NCBI GenBank assembly: GCA_022788085.1
Contig: JALEWA010000006.1
Span: forward strand, 1-64,000
DNA length: 64,000 nt
Direction: 5' to 3'
DNA from: Lachnospiraceae bacterium
GTDB taxonomy: Bacteria; Bacillota; Clostridia; Lachnospirales; Lachnospiraceae
The notes under the pieces were generated by a model that did no database searches, was not told the DNA's origin, and saw only the letters and a program-made list of their open reading frames with translations. This document shows, one piece after another, positions 26,781 through 35,663 of the stretch. Each line of letters opens with the position of its first letter. The first letter of the stretch is position 1. The translations under genes and the position numbers were made by a program.

Positions 26781-27638
26781 ATGAGATTCGTGATTGTAAC
26801 CGGTATGAGTGGCGGTGGAAAGAGTACAGCGATGAAAATGCTGGAGGATGCAGGCTTTTATTGTGCAGACAATATGCCGGTAGCTCTGATTGACAAATTT
26901 GCGGAGCTGCTTGCCATGCCAAACAGTGGGATACAAAAAGCGGCTCTGGGACTTGATGTCAGGGCAGACCAGTCCTTTGAGGATGTAAAGAAAATTATTA
27001 CCAGCCTGCAGGCATCACAGTATTCGGTAGAAGTTTTGTTTTTAGAGGCTTCTGACCAGATTCTGCTAAAGAGATATAAGGAGAGTAGAAGAGTACATCC
27101 TTTGTCCGTAGATGGAGATTTGATGCAGGGTATCACAAGGGAACGTAATCTGCTTGCAAGTATCCGCGAGACTGCGGATTATGTCATTGATACCTCCAAT
27201 CTGCTTACAAGAGAACTGAAAGCAGAGTTGGATAGAATTTTTGTAAAGAATGAGAAATATAACAGTCTCATGATCAATATTATGTCTTTTGGCTTTAAGC
27301 ATGGTATTCCACAGGATGCTGACCTTGTATTTGATGTAAGATTTTTGCCAAATCCATTTTATATCGATGAGCTTAAGCATAAGACAGGTCTTGACAAAGA
27401 AGTACAGGATTATGTTATGGCATATCCGGAGGCACATGAATTTCTGGATAAGTTGTCTGATATGATAAGTTTTTTGATACCGAATTATGTAAAAGAAGGA
27501 AAGTATCAGCTTGTGGTAGCGATTGGATGTACAGGTGGGCAGCATAGAAGTGTTACACTGGCAGGAGAACTGTTTAATCGTTTCCGCGACCAGGGTGAGT
27601 ATGGACTGACATTACGCCATCGTGATGTGAAGGCATGA
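26781..27638 (+). CDS. rapZ: RNase adapter / nucleotide-binding protein RapZ (YvcJ)
   Basis: This 285-residue P-loop protein opens RFVIVTGMSGGGKSTAMKMLED with Walker A and ends with the C-terminal domain motif VVAIGCTGGQHRSVTLAGEL. The family hydrolyses GTP. In Proteobacteria it guides RNase E to the GlmY/GlmZ RNAs, while in Firmicutes (YvcJ) its role is less clear. In Bacillus the order is yvcJ-yvcK-whiA-crh; here rapZ, whiA and a Crh-like gene follow each other without yvcK. Confidence 0.93.
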   Translation: MRFVIVTGMSGGGKSTAMKMLEDAGFYCADNMPVALIDKFAELLAMPNSGIQKAALGLDVRADQSFEDVKKIITSLQASQYSVEVLFLEASDQILLKRYKESRRVHPLSVDGDLMQGITRERNLLASIRETADYVIDTSNLLTRELKAELDRIFVKNEKYNSLMINIMSFGFKHGIPQDADLVFDVRFLPNPFYIDELKHKTGLDKEVQDYVMAYPEAHEFLDKLSDMISFLIPNYVKEGKYQLVVAIGCTGGQHRSVTLAGELFNRFRDQGEYGLTLRHRDVKA

Positions 27639-27657
27639 AAGGACATGGTTACTTAAT

Positions 27658-28566
27658 ATGTCATTTTCGGGAGAGGTTAAGGAAGAACTTGTAAAACAGA
27701 TGGCTTCGGCAAGACATTGCCAACTTGCAGAGCTTGCTGTTATTTTGGAATATACGAATGCAGTACGGGAAAAAGAGGATGGTTCCTTTGCTTTGGAGAT
27801 ACAGCAGGAAACGCCATATGTTGCAAGAAAATGCTTCGCATTATTGAAGAAAACACTTAATATAGAAACCATAAAAGAAGAGGATGCAGAAGCTTCCAAT
27901 CATTTTCATTATGAAAATACGGATCAGTTACCCAGGATACTACAGGCTGTGAAATACGTACCGGGTGAAGAGCGAGTTGTAAATGCAATGGTTATGAAGA
28001 GCCTGTGTTGTAAGCGGGCTTTTCTGCGAGGGGCGTTTTTGAGTATCGGTTCTATGAGTAATCCGGAAAAAGGGTACCATTTAGAATTTGTTTGTGAAAA
28101 TGAAAAACAGGCAAAGCAGGTTCAGGATACGTTGGCTGTTTTTGATGTAGAAGCAAAGATAGTAGCCAGAAAACGCTATCAGGTGGTATATCTTAAGGAG
28201 AGTGAGGGCATCGTAGAACTGTTGAATATCATGGGGGCCCATATATCACTGATGAATCTGGAAAATCTTCGTATCTTAAAGGATATGCGGAATTCCATAA
28301 ACAGAAGGGTTAATTGTGAAGCTGCCAATATCACGAAAACTGTGAATGCGGCTACAAAACAGATAGATGATATCTTATATATCAGGGATCATTACGGTTT
28401 TAGCAACCTATCGGATAATCTTCGGGAGATTGCAGAGGTCAGACTTGATTATCCTGATGCAACCTTAAAGGAACTGGGAGAGTATCTGGAACCTAAGGTT
28501 GGAAAGTCAGGTGTTAATCATAGGTTGAGAAAGCTTAGTGAATTGGCTGATAGATTGCGAACATAA
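27658..28566 (+). CDS. whiA: DNA-binding protein WhiA
   Basis: The 302-residue product has an N-terminal degenerate LAGLIDADG-like fold (about residues 1-205, with CKRAFLRGAFLSIGSMSNPEKGYHLEF spanning its core in pieces) and a C-terminal helix-turn-helix (LKELGEYLEPKVGKSGVNHRLRKL read as ELGEYL...SGVNHR). WhiA promotes cell division and chromosome segregation in Firmicutes and sporulation division in Actinobacteria. It is 20 bases downstream of rapZ. Confidence 0.93.
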   Translation: MSFSGEVKEELVKQMASARHCQLAELAVILEYTNAVREKEDGSFALEIQQETPYVARKCFALLKKTLNIETIKEEDAEASNHFHYENTDQLPRILQAVKYVPGEERVVNAMVMKSLCCKRAFLRGAFLSIGSMSNPEKGYHLEFVCENEKQAKQVQDTLAVFDVEAKIVARKRYQVVYLKESEGIVELLNIMGAHISLMNLENLRILKDMRNSINRRVNCEAANITKTVNAATKQIDDILYIRDHYGFSNLSDNLREIAEVRLDYPDATLKELGEYLEPKVGKSGVNHRLRKLSELADRLRT

Positions 28567-28583
28567 AATGGGAGGAAAAGAAA

Positions 28584-28844
28584 ATGATTCAAAAACAGAT
28601 GACAGTCAGATTGGACAATTACCCGGATGCCAGACCAGTAGCGGAATTCGTACAGGTTGCCAGTCAGTTTGAAAGTGTAATTCATGTGGAAGTTGATGAG
28701 AAAAAGGTTAATGCAAAAAGCATCATGGGAATGATGAGTATTGGACTTGCAGATGGAGATGAGCTTATTGTTTCGGCAGATGGCTCTGATGAAAAAAAAG
28801 CAATAGAAGAGATTGAGAGATTTTTAAATGGACAAGATGCTTAA
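28584..28844 (+). CDS. crh: Crh-like HPr paralogue with Asp at position 15
   Basis: This 86-residue HPr-fold protein keeps Ser46 in the motif NAKSIMGMMS, the site of HprK. However, the phosphocarrier histidine is absent: where HPr has HARP, this protein has D15-A-R-P. It therefore cannot carry phosphate in the PTS and should be purely regulatory, like Bacillus Crh (Gln15). The place directly after whiA matches Bacillus crh. Asp15 could mimic a charged residue at the active site. It overlaps the next gene by 17 bases. The family is sure; the regulatory role is inference. Confidence 0.85.
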   Translation: MIQKQMTVRLDNYPDARPVAEFVQVASQFESVIHVEVDEKKVNAKSIMGMMSIGLADGDELIVSADGSDEKKAIEEIERFLNGQDA

Positions 28845-29727
28845 GAAAGCCTTATTTATCGTTAATCCACATGCCGGAAAGGAACAAATCAAGTATCATT
28901 TGCTGTCTATTGTTGATATCTTGGTAAAGGCAGGCTATACAGTAACGGTATATACAACACAATGTCAGGGAGATGCCATAAGAGCCGTAAGAGAACGCGA
29001 GCGGGATTACGAGCTTGTTGTATGTAGTGGCGGTGATGGCACACTTGATGAGATTGTAACAGGAATGATACAGTCCGGCTTTCGAACAAAGATAGGGTAT
29101 ATTCCCGCAGGCAGTACCAATGATTTTGCAAATAGCTTAAAACTTCCATCAACCATGAATAAAGCTGCTAAGATTATAGCAGCAGGACATCCGTTTGCAT
29201 GCGATATAGGTATCTTTAATCATGATGTATTTGTATATGTTGCTGCGTTTGGCATTTTTACAGAGGTTTCTTATGAAACGCCTCAGGAGATGAAAAATAT
29301 GCTGGGGCACACAGCTTATCTTCTTGAAGGTATGAAGCAGATACAGAATATCAAGTCATACCATATGAAGGTAACATATGATGACAATGTGATTGAAGGT
29401 GAATTCATCTATGGTATGATTACGAATTCCTATTCCATAGGAGGCATCAGGAATATTACGGGCAAGGATGTTGCTTTGAATGACGGTTTATTTGAAGTAA
29501 CGCTGATTAAACGTCCCAATAGTCTGATCGAGCTGAATAAGACGTTAGCAGCTTTAGTCAGCGATAAAATAGATGCGGAATGTATGTATTCCTTTAAAAC
29601 TGCCTTCTTGAAAATAGAATCTGATCAGGAGGTTGCATGGACTCTGGATGGTGAATTCGGAGGAAAACATAAGAATGTAGAACTGACGAATAAGCAGGAA
29701 GCTGTGGATATAATTGTACAGGAGTAA
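28828..29727 (+). CDS. diacylglycerol/lipid kinase family protein
   Basis: This 299-residue cytoplasmic kinase of the DagK/YegS family has the early motif FIVNPHAGK, the catalytic loop CSGGDGTLDEIVTG (about residues 68-81) and PAGSTNDFA (about 93-101). The C-terminal domain contains the LDGEFGG segment. It would phosphorylate diacylglycerol or a related lipid, recycling it to phosphatidic acid. It starts inside the Crh-like gene (ATG 28828; ATG 28837 is also possible). Confidence 0.88.
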   Translation: MDKMLKKALFIVNPHAGKEQIKYHLLSIVDILVKAGYTVTVYTTQCQGDAIRAVRERERDYELVVCSGGDGTLDEIVTGMIQSGFRTKIGYIPAGSTNDFANSLKLPSTMNKAAKIIAAGHPFACDIGIFNHDVFVYVAAFGIFTEVSYETPQEMKNMLGHTAYLLEGMKQIQNIKSYHMKVTYDDNVIEGEFIYGMITNSYSIGGIRNITGKDVALNDGLFEVTLIKRPNSLIELNKTLAALVSDKIDAECMYSFKTAFLKIESDQEVAWTLDGEFGGKHKNVELTNKQEAVDIIVQE

Positions 29728-29730
29728 GAT

Positions 29731-29762
29731 AGAGGTTCGCTTTGAAAAAGCGAACCTCTTAT
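29731..29762 (+). terminator. terminator between lipid kinase and aldolase genes
   Basis: AGAGGTTCGCTTT (29731-29743) pairs with AAAGCGAACCTCT (29747-29759) around GAA. It separates two convergent genes and could act on both strands. Confidence 0.82.
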
Positions 29763-29774
29763 GATTAAAAAATA

Positions 29775-30710
29775 TTAAGCTTTATTTTCACTGCCAAGAA
29801 CATTTTTAATTTTATGTTCAACAAGAGCCTTTACATTTGCACGACCTGCCTTGAGATATTCTCTTGGATCGAAGGCAGCAGGATTGTTATATAGAACCTC
29901 ACGAACACCGGCTGTCATGGCAAGACGAAGATCAGAGTCAATATTAATCTTGCATACAGCGCTTCTTGCAGCCTGTCTTAACATATCCTCAGGGATACCG
30001 ATTGCATCTTCCAGCTTACCACCGTTTTCCTGAATCATCTTAACATATTCCTGAGAAACGCTGGAAGCACCATGAAGAACAATTGGGAAGTTAGGAAGAC
30101 GCTTGCTTACTTCATCAAGAATGTCAAAACGAAGCTGTGGCTTCTGACCTGGTTTGAACTTAAAAGCGCCATGGCTTGTTCCGATTGCAATTGCAAGGGA
30201 ATCAACCCCTGTCTTACTTACAAATTCTTCAACCTCATCAGGGTGTGTATAGCTAGCATTTTCAGCAGATACATTTACATCATCTTCAATTCCTGCTAAC
30301 TGACCAAGTTCTCCCTCTACAACAACGCCTTTGGCGTGCGCATAATCTACAACCTGCTTTGTGAGTTCAATATTATCCTGAAAGGAATGATGTGAACCAT
30401 CAATCATAACAGATGTAAAGCCGCCATCAATACAGGACTTACAGATATCAAAGTCTGCTCCGTGGTCAAGATGAAGTGCAATGGGAATATCATTTTCAGC
30501 CAAAGCAGCTTCCACTAATTTTACCAGATAGGTATGATTCGCATACTTTCTTGCACCTGCGGAAACCTGCAAAATAACAGGAGAGTGAAGCTCTCCGGCT
30601 GCTTCAGTAATACCTTGTACGATTTCCATGTTGTTTACGTTGAATGCACCAAGTGCATATCCGCCGGCATAAGCCTTTGCGAACATGTCCTTAGTTGTTA
30701 CTAATGCCAT
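29775..30710 (-). CDS. fba: class II fructose-bisphosphate aldolase
   Basis: This 311-residue zinc enzyme cleaves or forms fructose-1,6-bisphosphate. The zinc-site stretch IALHLDHGADFDIC (about residues 77-90), VEGELGQLAGIEDD, the DSLAIAIGTSHGAFK glycine loop and VLHGASSVS with the second histidine pair are all present. Its length and motif details differ from the aldolase at 33021, so the two are ancient paralogues rather than a recent duplication. A related ketose-bisphosphate substrate cannot be excluded. AAGAAAGGATG precedes the start on the minus strand. Confidence 0.9.
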   Translation of the reverse strand: MALVTTKDMFAKAYAGGYALGAFNVNNMEIVQGITEAAGELHSPVILQVSAGARKYANHTYLVKLVEAALAENDIPIALHLDHGADFDICKSCIDGGFTSVMIDGSHHSFQDNIELTKQVVDYAHAKGVVVEGELGQLAGIEDDVNVSAENASYTHPDEVEEFVSKTGVDSLAIAIGTSHGAFKFKPGQKPQLRFDILDEVSKRLPNFPIVLHGASSVSQEYVKMIQENGGKLEDAIGIPEDMLRQAARSAVCKINIDSDLRLAMTAGVREVLYNNPAAFDPREYLKAGRANVKALVEHKIKNVLGSENKA

Positions 30711-30761
30711 TTTAAAAACATCCTTTCTTTTACATAAAGATGAAATAATAAAGATAAGACT

Positions 30762-30790
30762 ATAATATAATGTAAATTTATATTTTGCAA
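30762..30790 (-). promoter_or_regulatory. promoter of the first aldolase gene
   Basis: Read on the minus strand: TTGCAA (30790-30785), a 17-base spacer and TATTAT (30767-30762). Confidence 0.6.
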
Positions 30791-30932
30791 TATTTTTCCT
30801 GAAGATTATGATATAATGAGAAAATGATGAGAAAATATGAGAAAATAATAAAAAATACTTGCGATATATGAAGATAACGAGTAAGATAACAACAAGGAGT
30901 ATAAATAAGACTCTTATTTTTTATCGGAGTTC

Positions 30933-30946
30933 GGAAAACGTTTTCC
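30933..30946. promoter_or_regulatory. cre/LacI-type palindromic operator
   Basis: GGAAAACGTTTTCC is a perfect 14-base palindrome with a central CG, the pattern of LacI/CcpA-family operators. Its edges differ from consensus cre. It lies about 45 bases downstream of the putative GH13 start point and 69 bases before the ATG, so it could act as a roadblock. Confidence 0.6.
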
Positions 30947-31014
30947 AAAGCTTAAAATCTAAGTTTTTATAATTTTTAGTAGTGTTTGTTTGGTAGAAAG
31001 GGTATGGTAGAAAT

Positions 31015-32796
31015 ATGGAATTTGCAGCAGTATTTCACAGGGCGACAGATAATTATTGTTATGCACTGGATGAAAATCAGCTTATTATTAATTTGAAAAC
31101 AGGATATGATGTAAAGGAAGTTAATATTGTTTATGGAGATCCCTTCGCAAATGGAATCTTAGGCGGTGGAGAGGAATGGACCGGCGATAAGTCAGGTATC
31201 CCGTATAAAAAGAAGCTTAAGAATCAAATTTGGTGGACTACTACAATTGTTCCCAGATATAAAAGATTAAAATATTATTTTGAACTGATTACGGAGACTG
31301 AGAAATGGTATTATTTTGAAGATGGTTTTGTCAGCGAGGAGCAGATGAATTTAAAAGGTCGAAGCAGACAGTGCTTTACCATGCCGTGGCTGAACCCAAG
31401 TGATGTGAACAAAACACCGTATTGGGTAAATGAGACTATCTGGTATCAGATATTCCCGGACCGTTTCTGCAATGGAAATCCGGCAATCAACCCGGATGGC
31501 TGTCTGGAATGGGGCAGCAAGGAAACGATAGGGCATAGAGATTTGTATGGTGGAGATTTGCAGGGAATCATCAATAAGCTTGATTATTTGAAGGAGCTCG
31601 GCATTACCGGAATTTATATGACGCCAATTAACGAATCGCCATCCAATCATAAATACGATACCACAGATTATGAAAGAATTGATCCGCACTTTGGTGACAA
31701 GCAGACGATGAAAGAGCTTGCTCAGCAAGCACATGAAAGAGGTATTCACATCATGTTGGATGCAGTTTTCAATCATAGCGGATATTTCTTTAAACCATGG
31801 CAGGATGTATTACAAAAGGGACCGGAATCTGAGTACTATGACTGGTTCATGATCAATGAATGGCCGCTAAAGTGGGAAGGAGGAGCTGCCAAAAAGGGAC
31901 AGCTTTACACCTTCGCATTCTTCGATGGAATGCCAAAGCTCAATACAAATAACAGGAAGGTAAGGGATTATCTGATTGGCGTAGTATGTGACTGGGTAAG
32001 AACATATGACGTAGATGGTATCCGCCTTGATGTTGCAAACGAGGTTTCCCATACTTTCTGTAAGGAATTAAGAGCGCAATTAAAGGCAATCAAGCCGGAT
32101 ATTTATATCTTAGGTGAAATCTGGCATGATGCGATTGCATGGCTCCGCGGTGATGAATATGATGCAGTCATGAATTACCCGCTGGCAGGAAGCATGAAAG
32201 ACTTCTTCATTGATAAGAGTCTTACGGGAGAAGACTTTGAATATATGATTAATCGCTGTTATACGAATTATATGCAGCAGACAAATGATGTTCTTTTCAA
32301 CATGCTGGATTCCCATGATACCGTCCGGCTGCGTAATGTGGTTCAGAACATGGACGAATATCATGCATTGCTGACGTTATTATTTACTATGCCGGGTAGT
32401 GTTTGTATCTATTATGGAACAGAAATTGGCATGGAGGGCGGATTCGATCCGGATTGCAGAAGATGCATGCCCTGGAATGAAATAGAACAGGGAAAGTACG
32501 AAGAAAGCATGCAGTTTATCAAGGAATTGATTTCACTTAGAAAGAAAGAAAAGCTGATGCGGGAGCGTAATTTCCATTTTCCTGCTGAATATGAGAATCC
32601 AAGGGTTATCCAGTTCCAGAAGATAGGATGGAGCGAAGCACTGGAAATACTTGTTAACAGTAGTGATGAGGACATTGAGTTGAAGCATGCGAAATATGGC
32701 AAGATAATATTCTCACAGCATGTTGAAGGTGATACATTAAGAGCCGGAGGCGTATGCATCCGTTTCTTTGAGGATAAGAAGGTATTAAGCTGTTAA
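31015..32796 (+). CDS. GH13 alpha-glycosidase (neopullulanase/cyclomaltodextrinase-like)
   Basis: This 593-residue protein has no signal peptide, so it acts inside the cell on maltodextrins or related alpha-glucans. An N-terminal beta-sandwich (about residues 1-125) precedes the TIM barrel: QIFPDRFCNGNP, the GGDLQGIINKLDYL segment, nucleophile Asp in DGIRLDVANE, the acid/base Glu in ILGEIWHDA and NMLDSHDTVRL. This is the GH13_20-type layout. A palindromic operator lies upstream. The neighbouring aldolase genes suggest a place in central carbon use. Fine substrate specificity is not readable. Confidence 0.87.
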   Translation: MEFAAVFHRATDNYCYALDENQLIINLKTGYDVKEVNIVYGDPFANGILGGGEEWTGDKSGIPYKKKLKNQIWWTTTIVPRYKRLKYYFELITETEKWYYFEDGFVSEEQMNLKGRSRQCFTMPWLNPSDVNKTPYWVNETIWYQIFPDRFCNGNPAINPDGCLEWGSKETIGHRDLYGGDLQGIINKLDYLKELGITGIYMTPINESPSNHKYDTTDYERIDPHFGDKQTMKELAQQAHERGIHIMLDAVFNHSGYFFKPWQDVLQKGPESEYYDWFMINEWPLKWEGGAAKKGQLYTFAFFDGMPKLNTNNRKVRDYLIGVVCDWVRTYDVDGIRLDVANEVSHTFCKELRAQLKAIKPDIYILGEIWHDAIAWLRGDEYDAVMNYPLAGSMKDFFIDKSLTGEDFEYMINRCYTNYMQQTNDVLFNMLDSHDTVRLRNVVQNMDEYHALLTLLFTMPGSVCIYYGTEIGMEGGFDPDCRRCMPWNEIEQGKYEESMQFIKELISLRKKEKLMRERNFHFPAEYENPRVIQFQKIGWSEALEILVNSSDEDIELKHAKYGKIIFSQHVEGDTLRAGGVCIRFFEDKKVLSC

Positions 32797-33020
32797 TGCT
32801 TAGACAGAATTTGAGTAAGCAGTAATCATGAGTTAAAAATATAACGTTAAAAAAATGACAATTTTATTTACAAGTCAGAATGAAAAGGGTATAATGTAAC
32901 GTATCAGCGGATGCTCAAGCGACGCAGTGCGGCATTTGAACAGAGCATGTAAAGGAAAACAAAGGTAACTGTGAATGTACTGAATAGTTACCAATATAGA
33001 ATTAACGGAGGTTTCGAATT
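32797..33020 (+). promoter_or_regulatory. leader region of the second aldolase gene
   Basis: TTTACA (32868-32873), a 16-base spacer and TATAAT (32890-32895) form a promoter. The transcript leader of about 115 bases includes hairpin repeat copy 3. No small ORF with a good start was seen. Confidence 0.6.
32964..32992 (+). repeat. short hairpin repeat, copy 3
   Basis: GGTAACT (32964-32970) pairs with AGTTACC (32986-32992) around GTGAATGTACTGAAT. The sequence is nearly the same as the copy at 19343-19369. Confidence 0.65.
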
Positions 33021-33887
33021 ATGTTAGTTTCAGCTTCAGAAATGCTTAAAAAAGCAAAAGCAGGTCATTATGCAGTTGGCCAGTTCAATATCAACAATCT
33101 TGAGTGGACAAAGGCTATCCTTTTAACAGCACAGGAATTAAACAGCCCTGTAATCTTAGGTGTATCCGAAGGTGCTGGTAAGTATATGACAGGTTTTGAG
33201 ACGGTAGCGGCTATGGTTAAGGCTATGGATGAGTCTCTTGGAATCACAGTTCCTGTTGCATTACATTTAGATCATGGTACATATGACGGATGCTATAAGT
33301 GCATCAAGGCTGGTTTCACTTCAATTATGTTTGATGGTTCTCACTATGCAATTGACGAGAATATCGAAAAGACTAAGGAATTAGTTGCTGTAGCTCATGC
33401 TATGGGAATGTCTATCGAAGCAGAAGTTGGTTCTATCGGTGGAGAAGAAGACGGTGTTGTAGGAATGGGCGAGTGTGCAGATCCTGCAGAGTGTAAGGCA
33501 ATTGCTGATCTTGGTGTAGACATGCTTGCAGCAGGTATCGGTAACATTCATGGAAAGTATCCTGCAAACTGGGCTGGACTTAGCTTTGAAACATTAGATG
33601 CAATTCAGCAGAAGACAGGTGAAATGCCATTAGTTCTTCATGGTGGTACAGGTATCCCTGAAGATATGATTAAGAAAGCAATCTCTCTTGGTGTTGCAAA
33701 GATCAACGTTAACACAGAGTGCCAGTTATCCTTCGCAGCAGCTACACGTACTTATGTAGAAGCTGGAAAGGACTTAGAAGGTAAGGGATTCGATCCTCGT
33801 AAGCTTTTAGCTCCTGGCTTTGAAGCAATCAAGGCTACTGTTAAGGAGAAGATGGAACTTTTCGGTTCTGTTGGAAAGGCTGAATAA
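33021..33887 (+). CDS. fbaA: class II fructose-1,6-bisphosphate aldolase (FbaA type)
   Basis: This 288-residue glycolytic enzyme is close in length to Bacillus FbaA. The zinc region is VALHLDHGTYDGCYK (about residues 76-90), then IEAEVGSIGGEEDG, AAGIGNIHGKYP and VLHGGTGIPEDMI. Codons are strongly biased to those of highly expressed genes, more than in any neighbour, which suggests this is the main aldolase. AACGGAGG precedes ATG 33021. A strong promoter and a small hairpin repeat lie upstream, and a perfect terminator follows. Confidence 0.94.
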   Translation: MLVSASEMLKKAKAGHYAVGQFNINNLEWTKAILLTAQELNSPVILGVSEGAGKYMTGFETVAAMVKAMDESLGITVPVALHLDHGTYDGCYKCIKAGFTSIMFDGSHYAIDENIEKTKELVAVAHAMGMSIEAEVGSIGGEEDGVVGMGECADPAECKAIADLGVDMLAAGIGNIHGKYPANWAGLSFETLDAIQQKTGEMPLVLHGGTGIPEDMIKKAISLGVAKINVNTECQLSFAAATRTYVEAGKDLEGKGFDPRKLLAPGFEAIKATVKEKMELFGSVGKAE

Positions 33888-33902
33888 TAATTCTCAGGAA
33901 AT

Positions 33903-33938
33903 AAAAAAGGTTATGTCTTGCCGGACATAACCTTTTTT
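33903..33938. terminator. bidirectional terminator between aldolase and symporter genes
   Basis: AAAAAAGGTTATGTC (33903-33917) pairs perfectly with GACATAACCTTTTTT (33924-33938), with A and T runs on both sides. Confidence 0.92.
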
Positions 33939-33943
33939 ATTTC

Positions 33944-35515
33944 CTATATAGCTTTTTTCATTTCCTGTTTCAATTCATTGGCAAGCTTTTCTTCCTGCTC
34001 CTTCTGAATCGTATCAAAGGCGGACAACATGGGCTTTTCTGTAGAACCCTTAAAGGTTCTGGCCGTGTAGTTTTTTGTGATCTTAATTACCGTTCCGGAA
34101 AGTGTCAGTACACCGATTAAGTTCGGGATTGCCATTAAACCATTGAAGGTATCTGAGATATCCCATGCAAGACCAAGATTCATAGTTGCACCAAACAGAA
34201 TGAATACAACGAATACGCACTTATAAATAATTGTTGATTTTGTACCAAAGAGGAATTCCCATGCTTTTGTTCCGTAATAGCTCCATCCCAGAGTCGTAGA
34301 AAAAGCAAAGAATAAAACCGCAATCGCGATAAAGATACCTCCTACATTTACACCACCAAAGTTGAATACAGAACCAAAGGCTTCACTGACGAGTGCAGTA
34401 GACTGTGCGCTTGTTAAGACTTCTCCTGTATGTAAATCAATAAGTCCGGAGGAAAGGATAGCGAAGGCAGTTAAGGTACATACTACAATGGTATCTGCAA
34501 ATACTTCGAAAATTCCCCACATACCCTGCTTGACAGGCTCGACAACGTTAGAAGCAGAATGTACCATAACAGAGGAACCAAGACCTGCCTCATTGGAGAA
34601 TACACCTCTCTTAAAGCCCCAGGTAGCAGCATTTTTTACTGCAATACCAATAGCGGCACCGCCAATAGCACGGAAACCGAAGGCAAAGGAGAAAATGGCA
34701 CCAAATACCTCTCCAACCTTGGAAATATTAGCGATAAATACGATGAGAGCGCCAATAATATATACACATGCCATGAATGGAACAAACTTTTCTGTAACCT
34801 GGGCAATTCTCTTAATACCGCCAACGATAACAAGTCCGGCAACAATCATCAATATAAAGCCAACAATCAATGCATACAGATTCACAGACATGGAACCAAG
34901 TGCCACTGTTTTATCTAATGCCGGAATAGCGAATACGGAAGTAATATTGCTGGCAATGGTATTAACCTGGCTCATGTTTCCGATACCAAAGGATGCAGTA
35001 ATACAGAATACAGAGAATAATACGGCAAGAACTTTACCAATCGTCTTGCAGCCTTTCTTGGAACCAAGTCCGTCACGTAAGTAATACATTGCACCGCCTG
35101 ACCATTCACCGTGCGTATTTTTCTGACGGTAGAAGATACCAAGGACATTCTCGGAATAATTTGTCATCATGCCAAAAAAGGCAGATAACCACATCCAGAA
35201 GATGGCACCCGGACCACCGGAAGCAATAGCGGCAGCAACACCGGCAATATTACCGACACCGATGGTTGCGGCAAGCGCGGTACACAATGCCTGAAACTGC
35301 GAAATAGAAGCTTTTTCGTTTGCATTTGTTACATTACTTCCCTTTTTGAATACTCCGCCGATTGTCTGCGAACCAACATGACCGGCATGTGAAATCTGAA
35401 AAAATTTAGTTCGAATCGTAAGATAAATTCCGGTACCAATAATAAGTACCAGCATTGGTACGCCCCATACAACACTGTTGATTGAGCTATTGATTTTTGC
35501 AATTGTATCTAGCAT
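33944..35515 (-). CDS. AGCS family alanine/glycine:cation symporter
   Basis: This 523-residue integral membrane protein has about 11 hydrophobic segments. The family signature regions are present: the GIYLTIRTKFFQI start segment, ALAATIGVGNIAGVAAAI (about residues 95-112), GAIFWMWLSAFFGMMTNYSE and FKRGVFSNEAGLGSS. Members import alanine or glycine with Na+ or H+. The gene has a long leader (35516-35900) with a terminator-like hairpin. A Lys/Glu-rich cytoplasmic tail ends the protein. Confidence 0.93.
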   Translation of the reverse strand: MLDTIAKINSSINSVVWGVPMLVLIIGTGIYLTIRTKFFQISHAGHVGSQTIGGVFKKGSNVTNANEKASISQFQALCTALAATIGVGNIAGVAAAIASGGPGAIFWMWLSAFFGMMTNYSENVLGIFYRQKNTHGEWSGGAMYYLRDGLGSKKGCKTIGKVLAVLFSVFCITASFGIGNMSQVNTIASNITSVFAIPALDKTVALGSMSVNLYALIVGFILMIVAGLVIVGGIKRIAQVTEKFVPFMACVYIIGALIVFIANISKVGEVFGAIFSFAFGFRAIGGAAIGIAVKNAATWGFKRGVFSNEAGLGSSVMVHSASNVVEPVKQGMWGIFEVFADTIVVCTLTAFAILSSGLIDLHTGEVLTSAQSTALVSEAFGSVFNFGGVNVGGIFIAIAVLFFAFSTTLGWSYYGTKAWEFLFGTKSTIIYKCVFVVFILFGATMNLGLAWDISDTFNGLMAIPNLIGVLTLSGTVIKITKNYTARTFKGSTEKPMLSAFDTIQKEQEEKLANELKQEMKKAI

Positions 35516-35601
35516 AAATCCTCCTTTTTGTTCAGCAGAAGTTCATCTGCCATACCCTTATAAATTTACAAAGCTTTTGCATAAATATGTAAGCCTTCTG
35601 A

Positions 35602-35663
35602 TAAAAAAAGAGAATATTCCCTTTGGTTGCAGTCCTTTCTGCATAATAATGGAATATTCTCTT
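35602..35663 (-). terminator. terminator-like hairpin in the AGCS leader
   Basis: On the minus strand AAGAGAATATTCC (35663-35651) pairs with GGAATATTCTCTT (35620-35608) and is followed by a run of T residues. It lies about 90 bases before the symporter start, so it would end transcription early unless an alternative fold forms. Confidence 0.65.

Larger units (their letters stand above)
30711..31014. promoter_or_regulatory. divergent promoter region, aldolase / GH13
   Basis: This 304-base AT-rich gap has no gene. It holds a minus-strand promoter for the aldolase (30762-30790), a plus-strand candidate TTGCGA-N17-TAAGAT (30859-30887) and a palindrome (30933-30946) downstream of the latter. Confidence 0.6.

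Noticed and set aside
34362..35084. 240-codon plus-strand frame inside the AGCS gene
   Set aside because: It is antisense to a clear membrane transporter, with Thr/Pro/Ile-rich composition typical of such shadows.
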